The position numbers and the translations under genes are program-made. Source: Batillaria attramentaria (Eukaryota; Mollusca; Gastropoda; Batillariidae). Taken from it: a DNA stretch of 64,000 bases. Numbering within the stretch: position 1 is the first letter of the stretch; each line of letters starts with the position of its first letter. Location: contig JACVVK020000094.1 in assembly GCA_018292915.2 (NCBI GenBank), positions 1,266,501 through 1,330,500 of the forward strand, read 5' to 3'. Positions 31,201 to 41,638 of the stretch are shown here, piece after piece. The notes under the pieces were generated by a model. It was not told the origin of the DNA. It searched no databases and saw only the letters and a list, made by a program, of their open reading frames with translations.

Positions 31201-34200
31201 ACTGTCAGGGTCAGATAGTTCGTGGGTTTTTTCCTCTTTGTCTTTGACTGTATGTGGATTTTGGCTTCAATAGTTTTTCATCCGCTAAGTTCAGTCTCCG
31301 TGGTAAATGCCCTTGAGTTCAGTATGTCCATACAATTTATGCATTGATGACTCCTACTGTCATTAAATTTGTTGAAAAAAATCTCATTTGATTTTTAAAA
31401 ATGTTTTGAAATCCTTCTGTGGTTCTTGGTGTTTTTGTTAACTTCTCCTCTGTCATGGTATCATGGCGAAGACCGTATAGTTCATGGTGCACGTTTTTTG
31501 GCATGTGGACAGAAGTGTGACTAGGAGTAGGAAAAAGGAGGGAGTGTGGGGGCATGGTGAGAAAACCTTGCTTGTTTAGTGGAAGTCCAGAGTAGGTAGC
31601 TTAGTTAAATGAAACTGATAAGTTTTCTGAGGTCTGTAACTGTAAGACTAACACTGTTAGTAGTACATGTAAGAGTTAACAGGGTAAGTTACTGTGTTCA
31701 GAAGGAAAGCTTTATGGTATAGATGTGTATGGAGGTTTTTGCACTTGTCCTGTGCACATACGAGGATTTTGACGCTGTTCATCTCAAAGTGTAATGGAAT
31801 CTTGATGTTTTCAGCGCATGGATCTTGGGGACTGTCCCAATATTCATGACCTAGCACTTCGAGCAGATTATGAGCGGGCTGCAAGCACTAAAGACTACTA
31901 CTATGACATTGACGTAAGTTCATTCGGTAGCTTTTGTTTCTTTGCTGTTGACTTGTAACAATAACTTATACAGCAGTGCTAATTCTATTTGAGCAAGCCA
32001 GATAAACACAATTTTGAGATGGTTGACACTTACAGTGTACTTGCGAACACATAGCACAACACTTCCATTGTAAGTAAACTGTGTTGACATTGAAGTGTAG
32101 TTTTGTGATCGTCACGAGGTATGTAAAGTGGCAGATAATTGTGACCTTGACAATGAACTACAGGCAATGGAGCATCTACAGACCTTCATCGCAGACTGTG
32201 ACCGGAAGACGGAATTGGCTAAACGTCGGCTGAAAGAGACGCAGGAGGAACTTAGCGAGGAAGCTAATGCCAAGGTGTGTGTGAGTGTGGGGGGGGGGGG
32301 GGGGGGGGGGTGATCTTATGGATTGTGAAAATTATGCAGCTGCTTAATCACGAAGAGCACATCAAAGTTTCATTGCAATGTCCAGGGCTGCCTACCGTCC
32401 CGGAGTATCCGTATTTAGTCCGGAAAATGACAGTTTTGGGGACACTGTCCCGGAAATACGCTTTTCTGTACTGCGTCCCGGAAAACCGCGCGAACACGAA
32501 ACTAAAACAAAAGCAACCCAAAACGTCGCAGGCACGCACACCGGAAATTTTTTAGGCATACCAAGCCACTGCGCATGCGCTCTGACCGCTCAACCGGACG
32601 TTGTTTGCGTTGCACATGCGCGTGGAAGTTGTGTTATGAACCATGGCGTCGAAGCGAAAGGCAGCGAGTAACGACGAAGGCGATGGAAATCAGAAGAAAG
32701 CGAAACGGGAACAAACATTTATTCAGAAATACACCGAGACGTGGCCGTTCATCAAGCGGGGAAAACTCGATACATACGTGGCCTGTGAAATTTGCTCCAC
32801 CGAGTTCAGTTTCCATCAAGTCGGGAGGAAGCGACGATATCAAGCGCCATCGGAGAGGCACATGAAAAATACGGCCATTCAGTCGCGAGGGCGAGAAAAC
32901 CAACAAGAAGATCAGAATTTCTACATGATCTGCTGTTGGTATGAATCTATGCGAAGACCTTCAGTGGGAATTCAGTTGGTTTTCGGGCTTGTTTGAATCG
33001 GAAGGAGCAGATTGTTAAAATCGAGAGATTGGTCCGCCGTTTTGATTTTGAAGAAATGTTCGTAGTAAGTAATCACTTAATCACTTTTGTTTTTGGTTAC
33101 CGAGGATGTCCCTGAAAATTTCTGTGTGTCCCGGATTTTCATCAAGTGTGTCCCTGAAACCCAAAATCAGGGGTAGGCAGCCCTGAATGTCGTAAATTTA
33201 AAAAAAAATAAATCAAAAGATGACTGCCAGAATGGGTAACCAAGTCAACCAGACCATCGGCGAAGGCTAAAAGTCTTTGTGTTTGTGCAGGCGGACCAAA
33301 TTCATCAGCTGGGTGAGCAGATTGGAACTAAAATGGCCAGTGCAGAGGAGATGGGAGCCGAGGGCCAGGTGGACGAGTCCTTGAAACTTATGGAAGAGAT
33401 AGAGGAAATCAAGAAAACCAAGGCACAGCTGGAGGTAGAAAACAGTTCTTGATCAGTCATAATGATCCGTCTTTGCGCATTCATTGGCAGCCTTTGGAAC
33501 TAGAATGGTTTTGTTTGAGAGATGAAACCACTTTACTCAGGGCCTTAAAAAATTAGTGACCTTCATAGACAGTATACCTGTCTGCCATGCTAGATTTGAC
33601 TTGAAAATTGACACTTACAGATCTAAATAAGACCAATATATATGATTCTGTTCTTCTTTCTCGTTTCTGTTAGCATAGCTATAATAAGTTGATTTCCCAC
33701 AATGTTTGCATTTCAGATTGAGTTTCGCAACTCAATGCCAGCATCTAGCTATCAGCAGCAGAAGTTGAGAGTCTGTGAAGTTTGTGGTGCCTACCTTGGC
33801 ATCCATGATAATGACAGGCGTTTGGCTGATCATTTCGGTGGCAAACTGCATCTTGGGTTCATAACCATCCGCACCAAACTGGATGAACTGAAGGTGGGTT
33901 TATTATGTAAATGACAAACTTCTGTACAGAACAGCGGTGGGTGAATGCAGCAGGGAGATTGTGGTGCATAAGTGGGTTGATGTAGTGTGGACTTTGGTAG
34001 GTAGATCTTTTCAGAAAAGCATTTTTTTTTTTCTGGCAGCTCCATGAATTACATTTACAGTGTAAAGTAAGTATCCATTCAACACATTGAGAAAGCGGTG
34101 TATAACTATAAGCCCTATTCCTATGGTTTCAGTCTCCATTTGCCTCATGTTTGATTGGCTCATGTCACTACAAAAAAAAAAAAAAAAAAAATTGAAGAAA

Positions 34201-35889
34201 GAAATCAGTCTTTCTAAATTAGATGTGTTGAGGGATGGATTGGGCTGGTAGGTGAATGTTGGGTGAACAGCGTGGCTCACTTGGTGCATCATTTTTATTG
34301 AGTAAAACAAGACTAGAAAATACATTTTTGTTGAGTTCAGTGACAGATGTCTTTTCCTGTATGTTTCTTTGAAAGATACGAAATCGAGGGTCTGACTTAC
34401 TTTTCTCAATAAAACTGCGGAGACGAGCTAACGAATCAAACAGAAACAACAGCCAAAAGCCTATCACATTTTTCTTTCTGTAACGGCGAGCTTTGTTGGA
34501 TTGCAGAAAATGGTAGCTGAGAGACGTGCACAGCGAGAGCGAGAGAGGGAGGAGACTCGCAAGAAGAGGGAGGTGGAAGATCATGAGCGTTCTGCCAGCA
34601 AGCAACGCAGCCGAAGCAAGAGCCGAGAAAGGGACCGAGAGCAAGAGCGCTCCCGTGATGATGATCGTGACAGACGCCGTCGTTCTCGTAGTAGAGACAA
34701 TGGGCGAAAGAAAAAGAGGTATATATATTGAGTCATGGAAGTTGTGTGCGAGTATAAAGATGCATGAAAACAATGAAACTAGCATTTGCAAGCATCCCCC
34801 CAACACCCAGGGAAAAAAAGCAAGAAACCCTCATAAGGACTATTAACCAACCAAGAAACCCCAGTAAAAATGAAACAAGAAGGTTATAAAGTTGCATGGC
34901 AGTAAAGCTTTTGTATTATAAATTTTTTCTTTGTTGTAAACTTGATGAAAACGGTGCAGTTTTGTGGTTGCGTTGTTAGTATCATGGTTTCATATGTCAT
35001 GAAGGTCTCGATCCCGGTCACGTGACCGTCGCCGGAACCGCCGCAGTCGCTCCCGTTCAGGTTCACGTCGCAGGTATGTGTGGCAAGTTAGCGTTGGAGC
35101 AGATTTCAGGCTTTACAAAGTGAGCAAATACCACTTGACAGTTCTAAATCCATATTGACAGAGATTTTCTATTGCCTTAGTCCTAGATACCAGTAAGTCC
35201 CTGAAGTTTGGGGAGTGTTTCCTTCTGCAGTTTTGAGTCCATCTGTGCATTTGAAACAGTGTGTTGTGTGCTTGGAGGAGCTGTCTGTTCAGCTTTGTTT
35301 CCGTAAAGTGTGAAGAGAGATAGACTGTTTTGGTCTCAGATGGATTCTTGCATTTATTATAAACAGGAGGTCCAGATCTCGTTCCCGTCGATCAAGATCA
35401 AGGTCTGGGAGCAGGTCAAGGCGTCATCGCCGTGGACGCCGTTCTCGCAGCCGTTCTAATTCTCGTCATAGCCGGCGTCGCAGACATGCATCTTCAGATT
35501 CGGACAGTGACCGGAATAGGTAAGTGCACAATTATGGGTGTCCTTTTCATAGGAAAAAAATCCCAGTGCTAGCCCAACTTCACTGGTCCTTTTTTTCTTG
35601 TCTGGAATTTGATGTGTTGTTTATATTCTGTAGATAGCTTGGTAGATGCAAGCTTGATAAAGTTCATGCAAACCTACCTGCGCTTATTTTGCCTCGTTTG
35701 GTATAGTCCACTTGTCATACAGACGGTTTATGTACCAGCTGCTGTGAAATGCAGATTGCTGGAGTCTTAAGTGTACTTTTGAAAATTTAGTACTGTAATT
35801 TGAATCTCCATGTGAGAGGAACATTCTGACGATATTTGCAAACTTAATTCTTACTGTCATCTTTGTGCAGGGACAATGACGAAGACTGA
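28125..35889 (+). CDS. LUC7L: LUC7-like U1 snRNP-associated splicing factor (LUC7L/LUC7L2 type)
   Basis: Complete, 379 residues, nuclear. LUC7 proteins bind U1 snRNP and influence 5' splice-site choice. Exons: 28125-28185, 30832-30926, 31815-31913, 32164-32274, 33291-33434, 33717-33893, 34507-34718, 35005-35073, 35367-35519, 35871-35889; all phases agree. The N-terminus MSAHDQVRAMLDELMGT and the first zinc finger (Cys36, Cys44, Cys59, His63 region) match the family. A coiled coil spans about 85-170, and the second C2H2 finger is Cys190, Cys193, His209, His215 in CEVCGAYLGIHDNDRRLADH. From about 230 to the end it is Arg/Ser/Glu-rich, the RS domain, ending DRNRDNDED. Human orthologues are of similar size (LUC7L 371). 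It is closer to LUC7L/LUC7L2 than to LUC7L3. Intron 4 carries a hAT-like insertion. Confidence 0.95.
32383..33185 (+). mobile_element. hAT-like element, 803 bp, with zinc-finger ORF
   Basis: In LUC7L intron 4. Perfect 14-bp terminal inverted repeats CAGGGCTGCCTACC are flanked by AATGTC at 32377-32382 and 33186-33191. Subterminal TCCCGGA and TGTCCC words recur at both ends. It encodes only the short ORF at 32643-32996, so it cannot mobilise itself. Confidence 0.85.
32643..32996 (+). CDS. BED-type zinc-finger-like protein fragment in hAT-like element
   Basis: 117 residues starting MASKRKAASNDEGDGNQKKA. A Lys-rich head is followed by FIQKYTETWPFIK, then CEIC and a later ERHMKN, a C-x2-C...H layout like the DNA-binding BED fingers at the N-terminus of hAT transposases and ZBED-like host proteins. 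No catalytic domain follows. It lies wholly inside the transposon in an intron and in LUC7L orientation, so it may be read through in LUC7L pre-mRNA. Confidence 0.5.
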   Translation: MASKRKAASNDEGDGNQKKAKREQTFIQKYTETWPFIKRGKLDTYVACEICSTEFSFHQVGRKRRYQAPSERHMKNTAIQSRGRENQQEDQNFYMICCWYESMRRPSVGIQLVFGLV

Positions 35890-37060
35890 AGATGCCATGC
35901 CAGAAACAGCAGCTTATGACCATCCTTCAAGATTCCCAGTGCAGGAGGCTCAGTTCAGAACTTGTGATTGCTGCATTTGTGAATGCATGATTTATAGTAT
36001 TGGGTACAATGCACATACTTTGTCTTCTCCTACCAAGCATGTTTCCCTGTTTTGATCCCCTCCTGTGGAAGTTTGAGGGTCTCGATACAGGCTAGAATGA
36101 GTTGTCTCCCTTCTGCATTTCTTTGACGTGGCTTGGATTCGGCTGTTGCCCTGGAATAGCGTTTCAGTTGTGTTTTTATCTGCTGGAAATTAGATGATGG
36201 TCACTGTCTATGGTAGGAGAAGGGTTAAACTAGTGCTTGAAATCTGGTTTGATTCTCCATGTTGATGTCAATAGCAAATGATTAAAATGGATGGCAGTTA
36301 AAACTTACTTTGCCCTGTTGATTTCTGTTTTCACTTTTTTTTCCCCGTCTCTTGCTTTTTCATCAACCCACATCATCATTCTCTACACACGTTTGCTCCA
36401 GTTAGGTCATGGGGGGAGTTTTCTTTGTGGGGCATGGTGTGAGTGAGGGAAATACTACCACTTTAGTAGTTTCATACCAAGGAAGGCATGAAGGTCACTT
36501 CGAGCTGGTATTTTGTTTTGTATAAAAGTGTTGATAGTTACCTGATCATCAAATACGCTCTTACAGCTGGGGGGGGGGGGGGGGGGGCTGGCTGGCTGCA
36601 GAAACACCTGACACACAGGTTGCATACAGATTTTGAAGGTTAAACATGTTTCCATATTACAAGATTACATTTCAAAAGATGCATTCTTGTGAGATTTGCC
36701 TTCCAGTTTTCCCCACCTTGCACCATCATGGGCTCTAGGAATTATGTGACTGTCTAGTGTGGGATAAGAAACAGGACCATCGCATCTGCTTCATCAATGT
36801 CTTGTTTGTATAGATTTTAAATATGAAATTTTTTAAAAATCCATGGTCGCCATAAGTTATTGTTCATCTTTGCAACTGTTTGAGTAGGAGTTTGTTTTCA
36901 TGCTGGTACATTTATCAACCATCTGCTGTAGTACTGTAGTACACTGTTGGCCTCTGTGCCCATTTTGTACATTTAGTTCATGCATAAATATTTTTGCAGT
37001 TACATCCGTTTTGCTGCTGTCAAGTATGTAGAATTAAAAAAAGAATCCTGAATTCCACGT
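35890..37060 (+). other. LUC7L 3' UTR (inferred)
   Basis: Non-coding, AT-rich. It contains a G-run at 36570-36587. The best poly(A) signal is ATTAAA at about 37034 followed by a T-rich stretch at 37066-37078, implying a 3' UTR of about 1.15 kb. No canonical AATAAA was found. Confidence 0.35.
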
Positions 37061-37418
37061 TCAGTTTTTTTTTTTCTTTCTGAAAAAAAAAAAGAAGGCT
37101 GAAATCCAGATCCACTACATATATATATCAGTTTGTCAAATTGAGAGATGGAGACCAGGAGCTAGTTCTTGGATGTTATTTTTGTTGTCAGTTTTATAAG
37201 CGAGAGGTAACGTCAGTGGAACAGGAAAGATGTACTCGTTTCAGTGAATCAAAACCAGTGTGACTAGCCAAACACTGTTTTCCATCACCCAGTGTTAGAG
37301 AGTGATTAGCATCACTGTGCAACGGAACTGCATTCTTCGTGCTTATGAAGACAATCGCATCAACAACAATAATCACAGATAAAGAAAACGATATCAAAGG
37401 TAAATCGTATTCCAGTTC

Positions 37419-37817
37419 CTGTTTAATTCAGTCTAATACACACATTGAAAGCTCAACACGCATGAAAATGACTTCCACGGACTGAGAAGCTTCAATTTAT
37501 AAATGCAGCCAGACCCCCCCCGAAAAAAAATCTGAAACCAAGGTAGGTAACACGGTTGTCTGATGGACAAGCCATGTCAATGCTTTCCTTGCATATGAAC
37601 AAACTTGTATGTTCTACTTTACTGCTAATACGGATGTGTCCTACTCTGAGCCTTCAACGTCTATACTCTTAGATTATACCGTTCCTGTTTGCCAATTGAA
37701 TGTACACAGAACAATCAGTCGACTGAAAAAAGCACACAGGACAATGCAGAAAAATTCAGAACATTTCACACTCATGTACAAATATTAATGAGAAATACTA
37801 CACTGTGACTTGGCAGT
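37419..37817 (-). other. NDUFA6 3' UTR (inferred)
   Basis: On the minus strand the first plausible poly(A) signal after the stop is ATTAAA at about 37425-37420. If it and the LUC7L signal are used, the two convergent transcripts end about 350 bp apart without overlapping. Confidence 0.3.
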
Positions 37818-39921
37818 TCATGGATCATGACCTTCGTAAAACTTTTCTAAAAATCCTGGTGGACGAGGATTGACAGTGTCCTGGAAGTACATCATGATGT
37901 GTGGCCGCTGTTTCCAAATTCCTGCAGTCTCTACGAGATCCATCTGACCCTACCGATGGAACACCAGAAAAGGCAAGTATAAACATGTGACAAAGCACAA
38001 AAATTCGGGGGGAAAAAAAGAAAAGAGAAAGAGATGAATTGCAAACAATAACAGAACCACATTAAACTGCCCAACTTGAATTTGTGATCAAGAAACAGAC
38101 ACAGTGGAGTGCACGACCATTGTTTCTAACAGCGATCAGAATACTAAGCTCTATAATTTGCAGCAACTGTGTCTGAACCAACTGCCACAGTAATTCAAAT
38201 ACCACAACATACAATAGACAGCAGGAGTGTGCTGTTTAGGGATTTAAAAAAACAAATTATACTGACTGACAGACTGTATTGCTCCAATGACGTTCCATAA
38301 TCTAACAACACAAAATACCATACAAACATCTTTGCCTTCAAGATAACAGGCATGTATGCTGAACACCAGCAGTTAATGTTAAATTGCATTTCTTACCCCA
38401 ACAGGAAAACATTCTCACACACTGAGACTGAGAAATGGATTTTATACCTTTATGACCAGAAGATCAATTGTCCTGATGTCAGTGACGTGCTTATTCTTCA
38501 TGAACAGTTCTCGCAGTTTTTCTCGTCCCTGCTTGACAGTGATTGGCACATCAAAGTCCTTCACTGCAATTATGAAGTAAACAGTGACAGAGTGAGTACC
38601 ATGGACATTCAGTGGGCCATGCAGTTTAAATTGTTACCAAATGTGTTTTTTTTGCCTTCAATTAGTGAAAATGTAACCTACACGTCAGTTGGAAAGTCTG
38701 TTAAACTGCTGTGTATAGTTATGGGTAAGAATGGAGATAACGTCAGCGATTGTCAAATGCGCTCGCCCGCTTGCTTTCGCTACCAAATTTACCGTCGGGC
38801 GAGTGAAAGCTCCGGTAGCGGTAGCCCGAATGGCGAGCAGGAATTCTGAGATGAATCAGAGCCTAGCAGCCACTCCGGCTTCCATAATTTTTTTCGGGCT
38901 ACCAGTTTTGTTCAGGGCGGTAGCCCGAATGGCTACCATGGTCCTGACACATTTGACGATCGCTGTAACGTATGATACTATTATCAGTATCTTTTGGAAT
39001 ACTATAAAAAACAAACGAGTCATCTCAAAGGCACAGCTAGAACAGCTCTGAAAATGGTAATTTACTTGCCATGGCGGGTGGAAAAAAGCTGGCAAGTAAA
39101 ATTAAAAACTTACTCGCCAGATACGAATGTGGTGAAACGAAGTTGACTTTTTTGTCATAGCAGTAAAAAGACATTCCACGAGTCTTCCTATCCATACTCT
39201 TCATCCCAAAGGATGAGTAATAACCAAATCGTAAGGAAACAAGCCGTCATCTTAGGATCTATTGGAGGCAGAGACACCTCGATCCTGGTCTAAAGAAGCC
39301 AAAGACAACAGCTGCGCAGTGCTTGCTTCTTCCTAGGTGGAAGAAACAAAGTTTGTGCCTGAAGTATGACGAAAAGGCAAACAATATGAGCTGTTCCATC
39401 TCATGGTGGCAGGTGCATGCGTAATCCTTCGCTGGTTGGCAAATCGGACTTGGTGACTGGCGCGGACAACTTTTTAAACATTGAAGTTTGGCTGGTAACT
39501 TTAGTACTTTGGCTAGTAAAAAAAAATTGAGGCACTAGCCAAAGACTTTCAGGGCTGTAATGACTACGAAAAAAGAAAGTTTAAATTTGAAACTACTTCA
39601 GGTTGTTAATTCTAACAACCGACACATAACATGCAGCAATTTAAGAACCCGATCCAACCTCCAGCAGCACTTCGGCGCTAGTAAACTTTACTCAACCTCA
39701 AAGGCTATGGTCATTTGCCCTTCACCTGCAGGAAAGTCATTTGTCAATTTTAGAATGCTAATACGCTCTTGACACGTTTCAATGGCTGACTTACCGACAT
39801 ACGGAACGTGTCTGTACCATGCTTTGTACAGATTCAAAACTCGTCGCTTGGCTTCAGCATGGTTAGTTGACAAAATTGGTTTCACTTGCTTCACTCCTTG
39901 CTGGATCGCCCGGCCCGCCAT
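37818..39921 (-). CDS. NDUFA6: NADH dehydrogenase 1 alpha subcomplex subunit 6 (complex I B14, LYR family)
   Basis: Complete, 124 residues (human 128). An accessory subunit of mitochondrial complex I that sits on the matrix arm and, as known for the family, binds the mitochondrial acyl carrier protein. Exons: 39921-39795, 38563-38448, 37949-37818, phases agreeing. Diagnostic blocks are [44 protein letters not shown] and the C-terminus [11 protein letters not shown]. The family LYR tripeptide reads LYK here. There is no N-terminal mitochondrial presequence, as usual for this subunit. Intron 1 holds a 222-bp MITE. The gene is tail-to-tail with LUC7L and head-to-head with the tubulin gene. Confidence 0.96.
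38744..38965. mobile_element. hAT-like MITE, 222 bp, copy 1
   Basis: In NDUFA6 intron 1. The ends are CAGCGATTGTCAAATG and, inverted, CAGCGATCGTCAAATG (15 of 16). TAACGT is duplicated at 38738-38743 and 38966-38971. Copy 2 at 44057-44278 is exactly the same length. The interior repeats the motif GGTAGC(C/G). Confidence 0.88.
39043..39557. mobile_element. Possible decayed hAT-like element
   Basis: The ends CAGCTCTGAAAAT and, inverted, CAGCCCTGAAAGT resemble each other (11 of 13). Both ends carry ACTNGCCA-type words. No target duplication is found, so this is tentative. In NDUFA6 intron 1. Confidence 0.35.
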
Positions 39922-40214
39922 GTTGGCAAAGGGACGGAACACTGTGCAGTCATTTGACTGCCTCGGTGGCTTAGTGGATAAACCTCCGCGCAGTTCGAAC
40001 TGTGCGGCTGCTCGCAGCAGCCACATATTATTTATAATTATGGGAGCGTGCACTGAGACCATCTGTACGTCTGTGACTGAGACCAAAGGCCTTTTGAGAC
40101 CCACAACCCGAAAGTATGGTACACACATGTAGTACATGCCACAACACAAATCTGTGGGTCCAAGGAATAATAATAATAATAATAGTAACACTAAACTGTG
40201 TACTATGTAAGCGC

Positions 40215-40555
40215 TTTACCCACCCCCTCCATGATCAGTTCCAAGAACTCCCGTCTGGGCGCCGCTACAGAGTACCGCGAGCGAGGAAAAATTTGTTTAA
40301 GAAATCTTTCATTCCCTCAGCAGTATCTATTTTAAACTCATGACTGTGTTTACTGCCCGTCCCCAGTATGTATAGATTTTATTTGTTGAGATTTTCAAAA
40401 CTGTGCTTACTCCTCAGCTGTGTCATGTCCGCTATGCCCTTGCCATCTTTTAGTTTAGATTTCTTAGTTTAGTTGCATAGTATTAGACTTGGACATCACA
40501 CATTACTTTAGGATCTGTGTTTAATATGTATGGATTTATATGTCTAGATAAATTA

Positions 40556-40606
<51 letters not shown>

Positions 40607-40676
40607 CCAGAAGAAAATTTTCTGCCATCGACAGACAATAAAGTTATATTGAATTGAATTGAATTGAATTGAATTC
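40215..40676 (+). mobile_element. LINE 3' end (C-terminus of reverse transcriptase ORF plus tail)
   Basis: The frame ending at the TGA 40341-40343 reads SGRRYRVPRARKN then KKSFIPSAVSILN, the typical C-terminus of I/Jockey/CR1-like LINE ORF2 proteins. A 3' UTR of about 300 bp follows with a (GT)n tract at 40557-40604, then AATAAAG and a GAATT-repeat tail at about 40650-40676. It is 5' truncated, as is usual. Confidence 0.65.
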
Positions 40677-40679
40677 CTT

Positions 40680-41215
40680 GAATTGGCTAAAAGCACCGTG
40701 AACTGAACCCAACACTGTGACACACGCCGGCTCAAGTGAATAGTGAGATTTAGTAGGACTTCGTAAGGAGGACTTCGTTGAGCAGCGTAACCCATTTACA
40801 TGCAAATTAGGCTCACACGGCAGAGGCCGCGAGCTGCTAACGCGCTGCGATTAGCTAATGGTACCCGTAACGTGCCTAATTTACATGCAAGTGGGTTACG
40901 CTGCTCAGCGAAGTTCTCCGTACGAAGCCCTACTAAGTCTCACTATTCACTCGCATTCTCAGTCTCCCACACTGGACATCAGTTACAATCAAATGGTGCG
41001 AAAGGTCAGCTCAGCAATTTAAGTTTTGGAATTTAGAATTGCATTTATTTTAGAATTATAGTGGACTGAACATTTCCAAAGCAGACTACGGAGGGGGGAG
41101 GAAGCCGGAGTACCCGGAGAAAACCCCCGACTGACGATCGGCCCGAATAAACGGTGCCACATACGAGAAAGAAACTCGAACTCGAACTGAACTGGGACTC
41201 GAACCTGACCTCTTG
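40680..41215 (-). mobile_element. SINE family B copy interrupted by a MITE
   Basis: Shares AGCACCGTGAACTGAACCCA, then (after the insertion at 40735-40951) CACACTGGACATCAGTTACA, GGAAGCCGGAGTACCCGG and TGGGACTCGAACC with the copy at 4290. The head is at the high-coordinate end. Confidence 0.7.
40735..40951. mobile_element. MITE with arms of about 75 bp nested in a SINE
   Basis: A 217-bp near-palindrome. The left arm starts AGTGAATAGTGAGATTTAGT and the right arm, inverted, AGTGAATAGTGAGACTTAGT. Both continue with AGCAGCGTAACCCA. It splits the family B SINE after CTCAAGTGAAT, so it inserted later than the SINE. The target duplication cannot be separated from the palindrome. Confidence 0.75.
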
Positions 41216-41638
41216 CACTGGTGGCAAAGTCTTTAACAGCGCGAGTGTTTTGTTTGTGGCATGCACGTTGTACCATATATTTCGTTTTGGCGCTATCGGC
41301 AGGCTGCCAAGTAGTGTATGGCTGCTCATTGTGGCTGCTGAGAGTAGTCCATCTAGGAAAGAAAGCTACCTGGGCAGAAGTTGTGTTGGGGCACCGTTTA
41401 GTGCCCTGCATGCACGTGTGCATGCGATAATTGTGACAAATACTGCCGATTGTCTGATTTTCCCAGAGGCGTTCAGTCTGTCCAGCTGTAAATCATGAAA
41501 GCGGTGTGAACGATGACGGTATCCACAGACGCTTTCCAGGCTAGGGTCGACATGTGCAAGTGCTAAGCGAAACCAACGCAAATATGCTAACAGTCTTATC
41601 CCTAGGACAAGTCGACGCCTAAGTTTAACTAATCAGAC

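Larger units (their letters stand above)
39922..41638. other. Head-to-head spacer between NDUFA6 and the tubulin gene
   Basis: 1.7 kb holding a LINE 3' fragment, a SINE family B copy with a nested MITE, and the two promoters. A tRNA-like block with GGTGGCTTAGTGGATAA and CAGTTCGAACTG lies at about 39962-40008; it does not fold obviously into a full tRNA. The tubulin promoter is presumably in 41.3-41.64 kb, where no TATA box stands out. Confidence 0.4.

Noticed and set aside
34011..34806. Antisense frames of 132 and 195 residues
   Set aside because: They are opposite LUC7L exon 7, whose Arg/Ser/Glu codons leave the other strand open, plus adjacent intron.
39962..40010. Possible tRNA gene upstream of NDUFA6
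   Set aside because: Box-like words are too close together and no acceptor stem closes.
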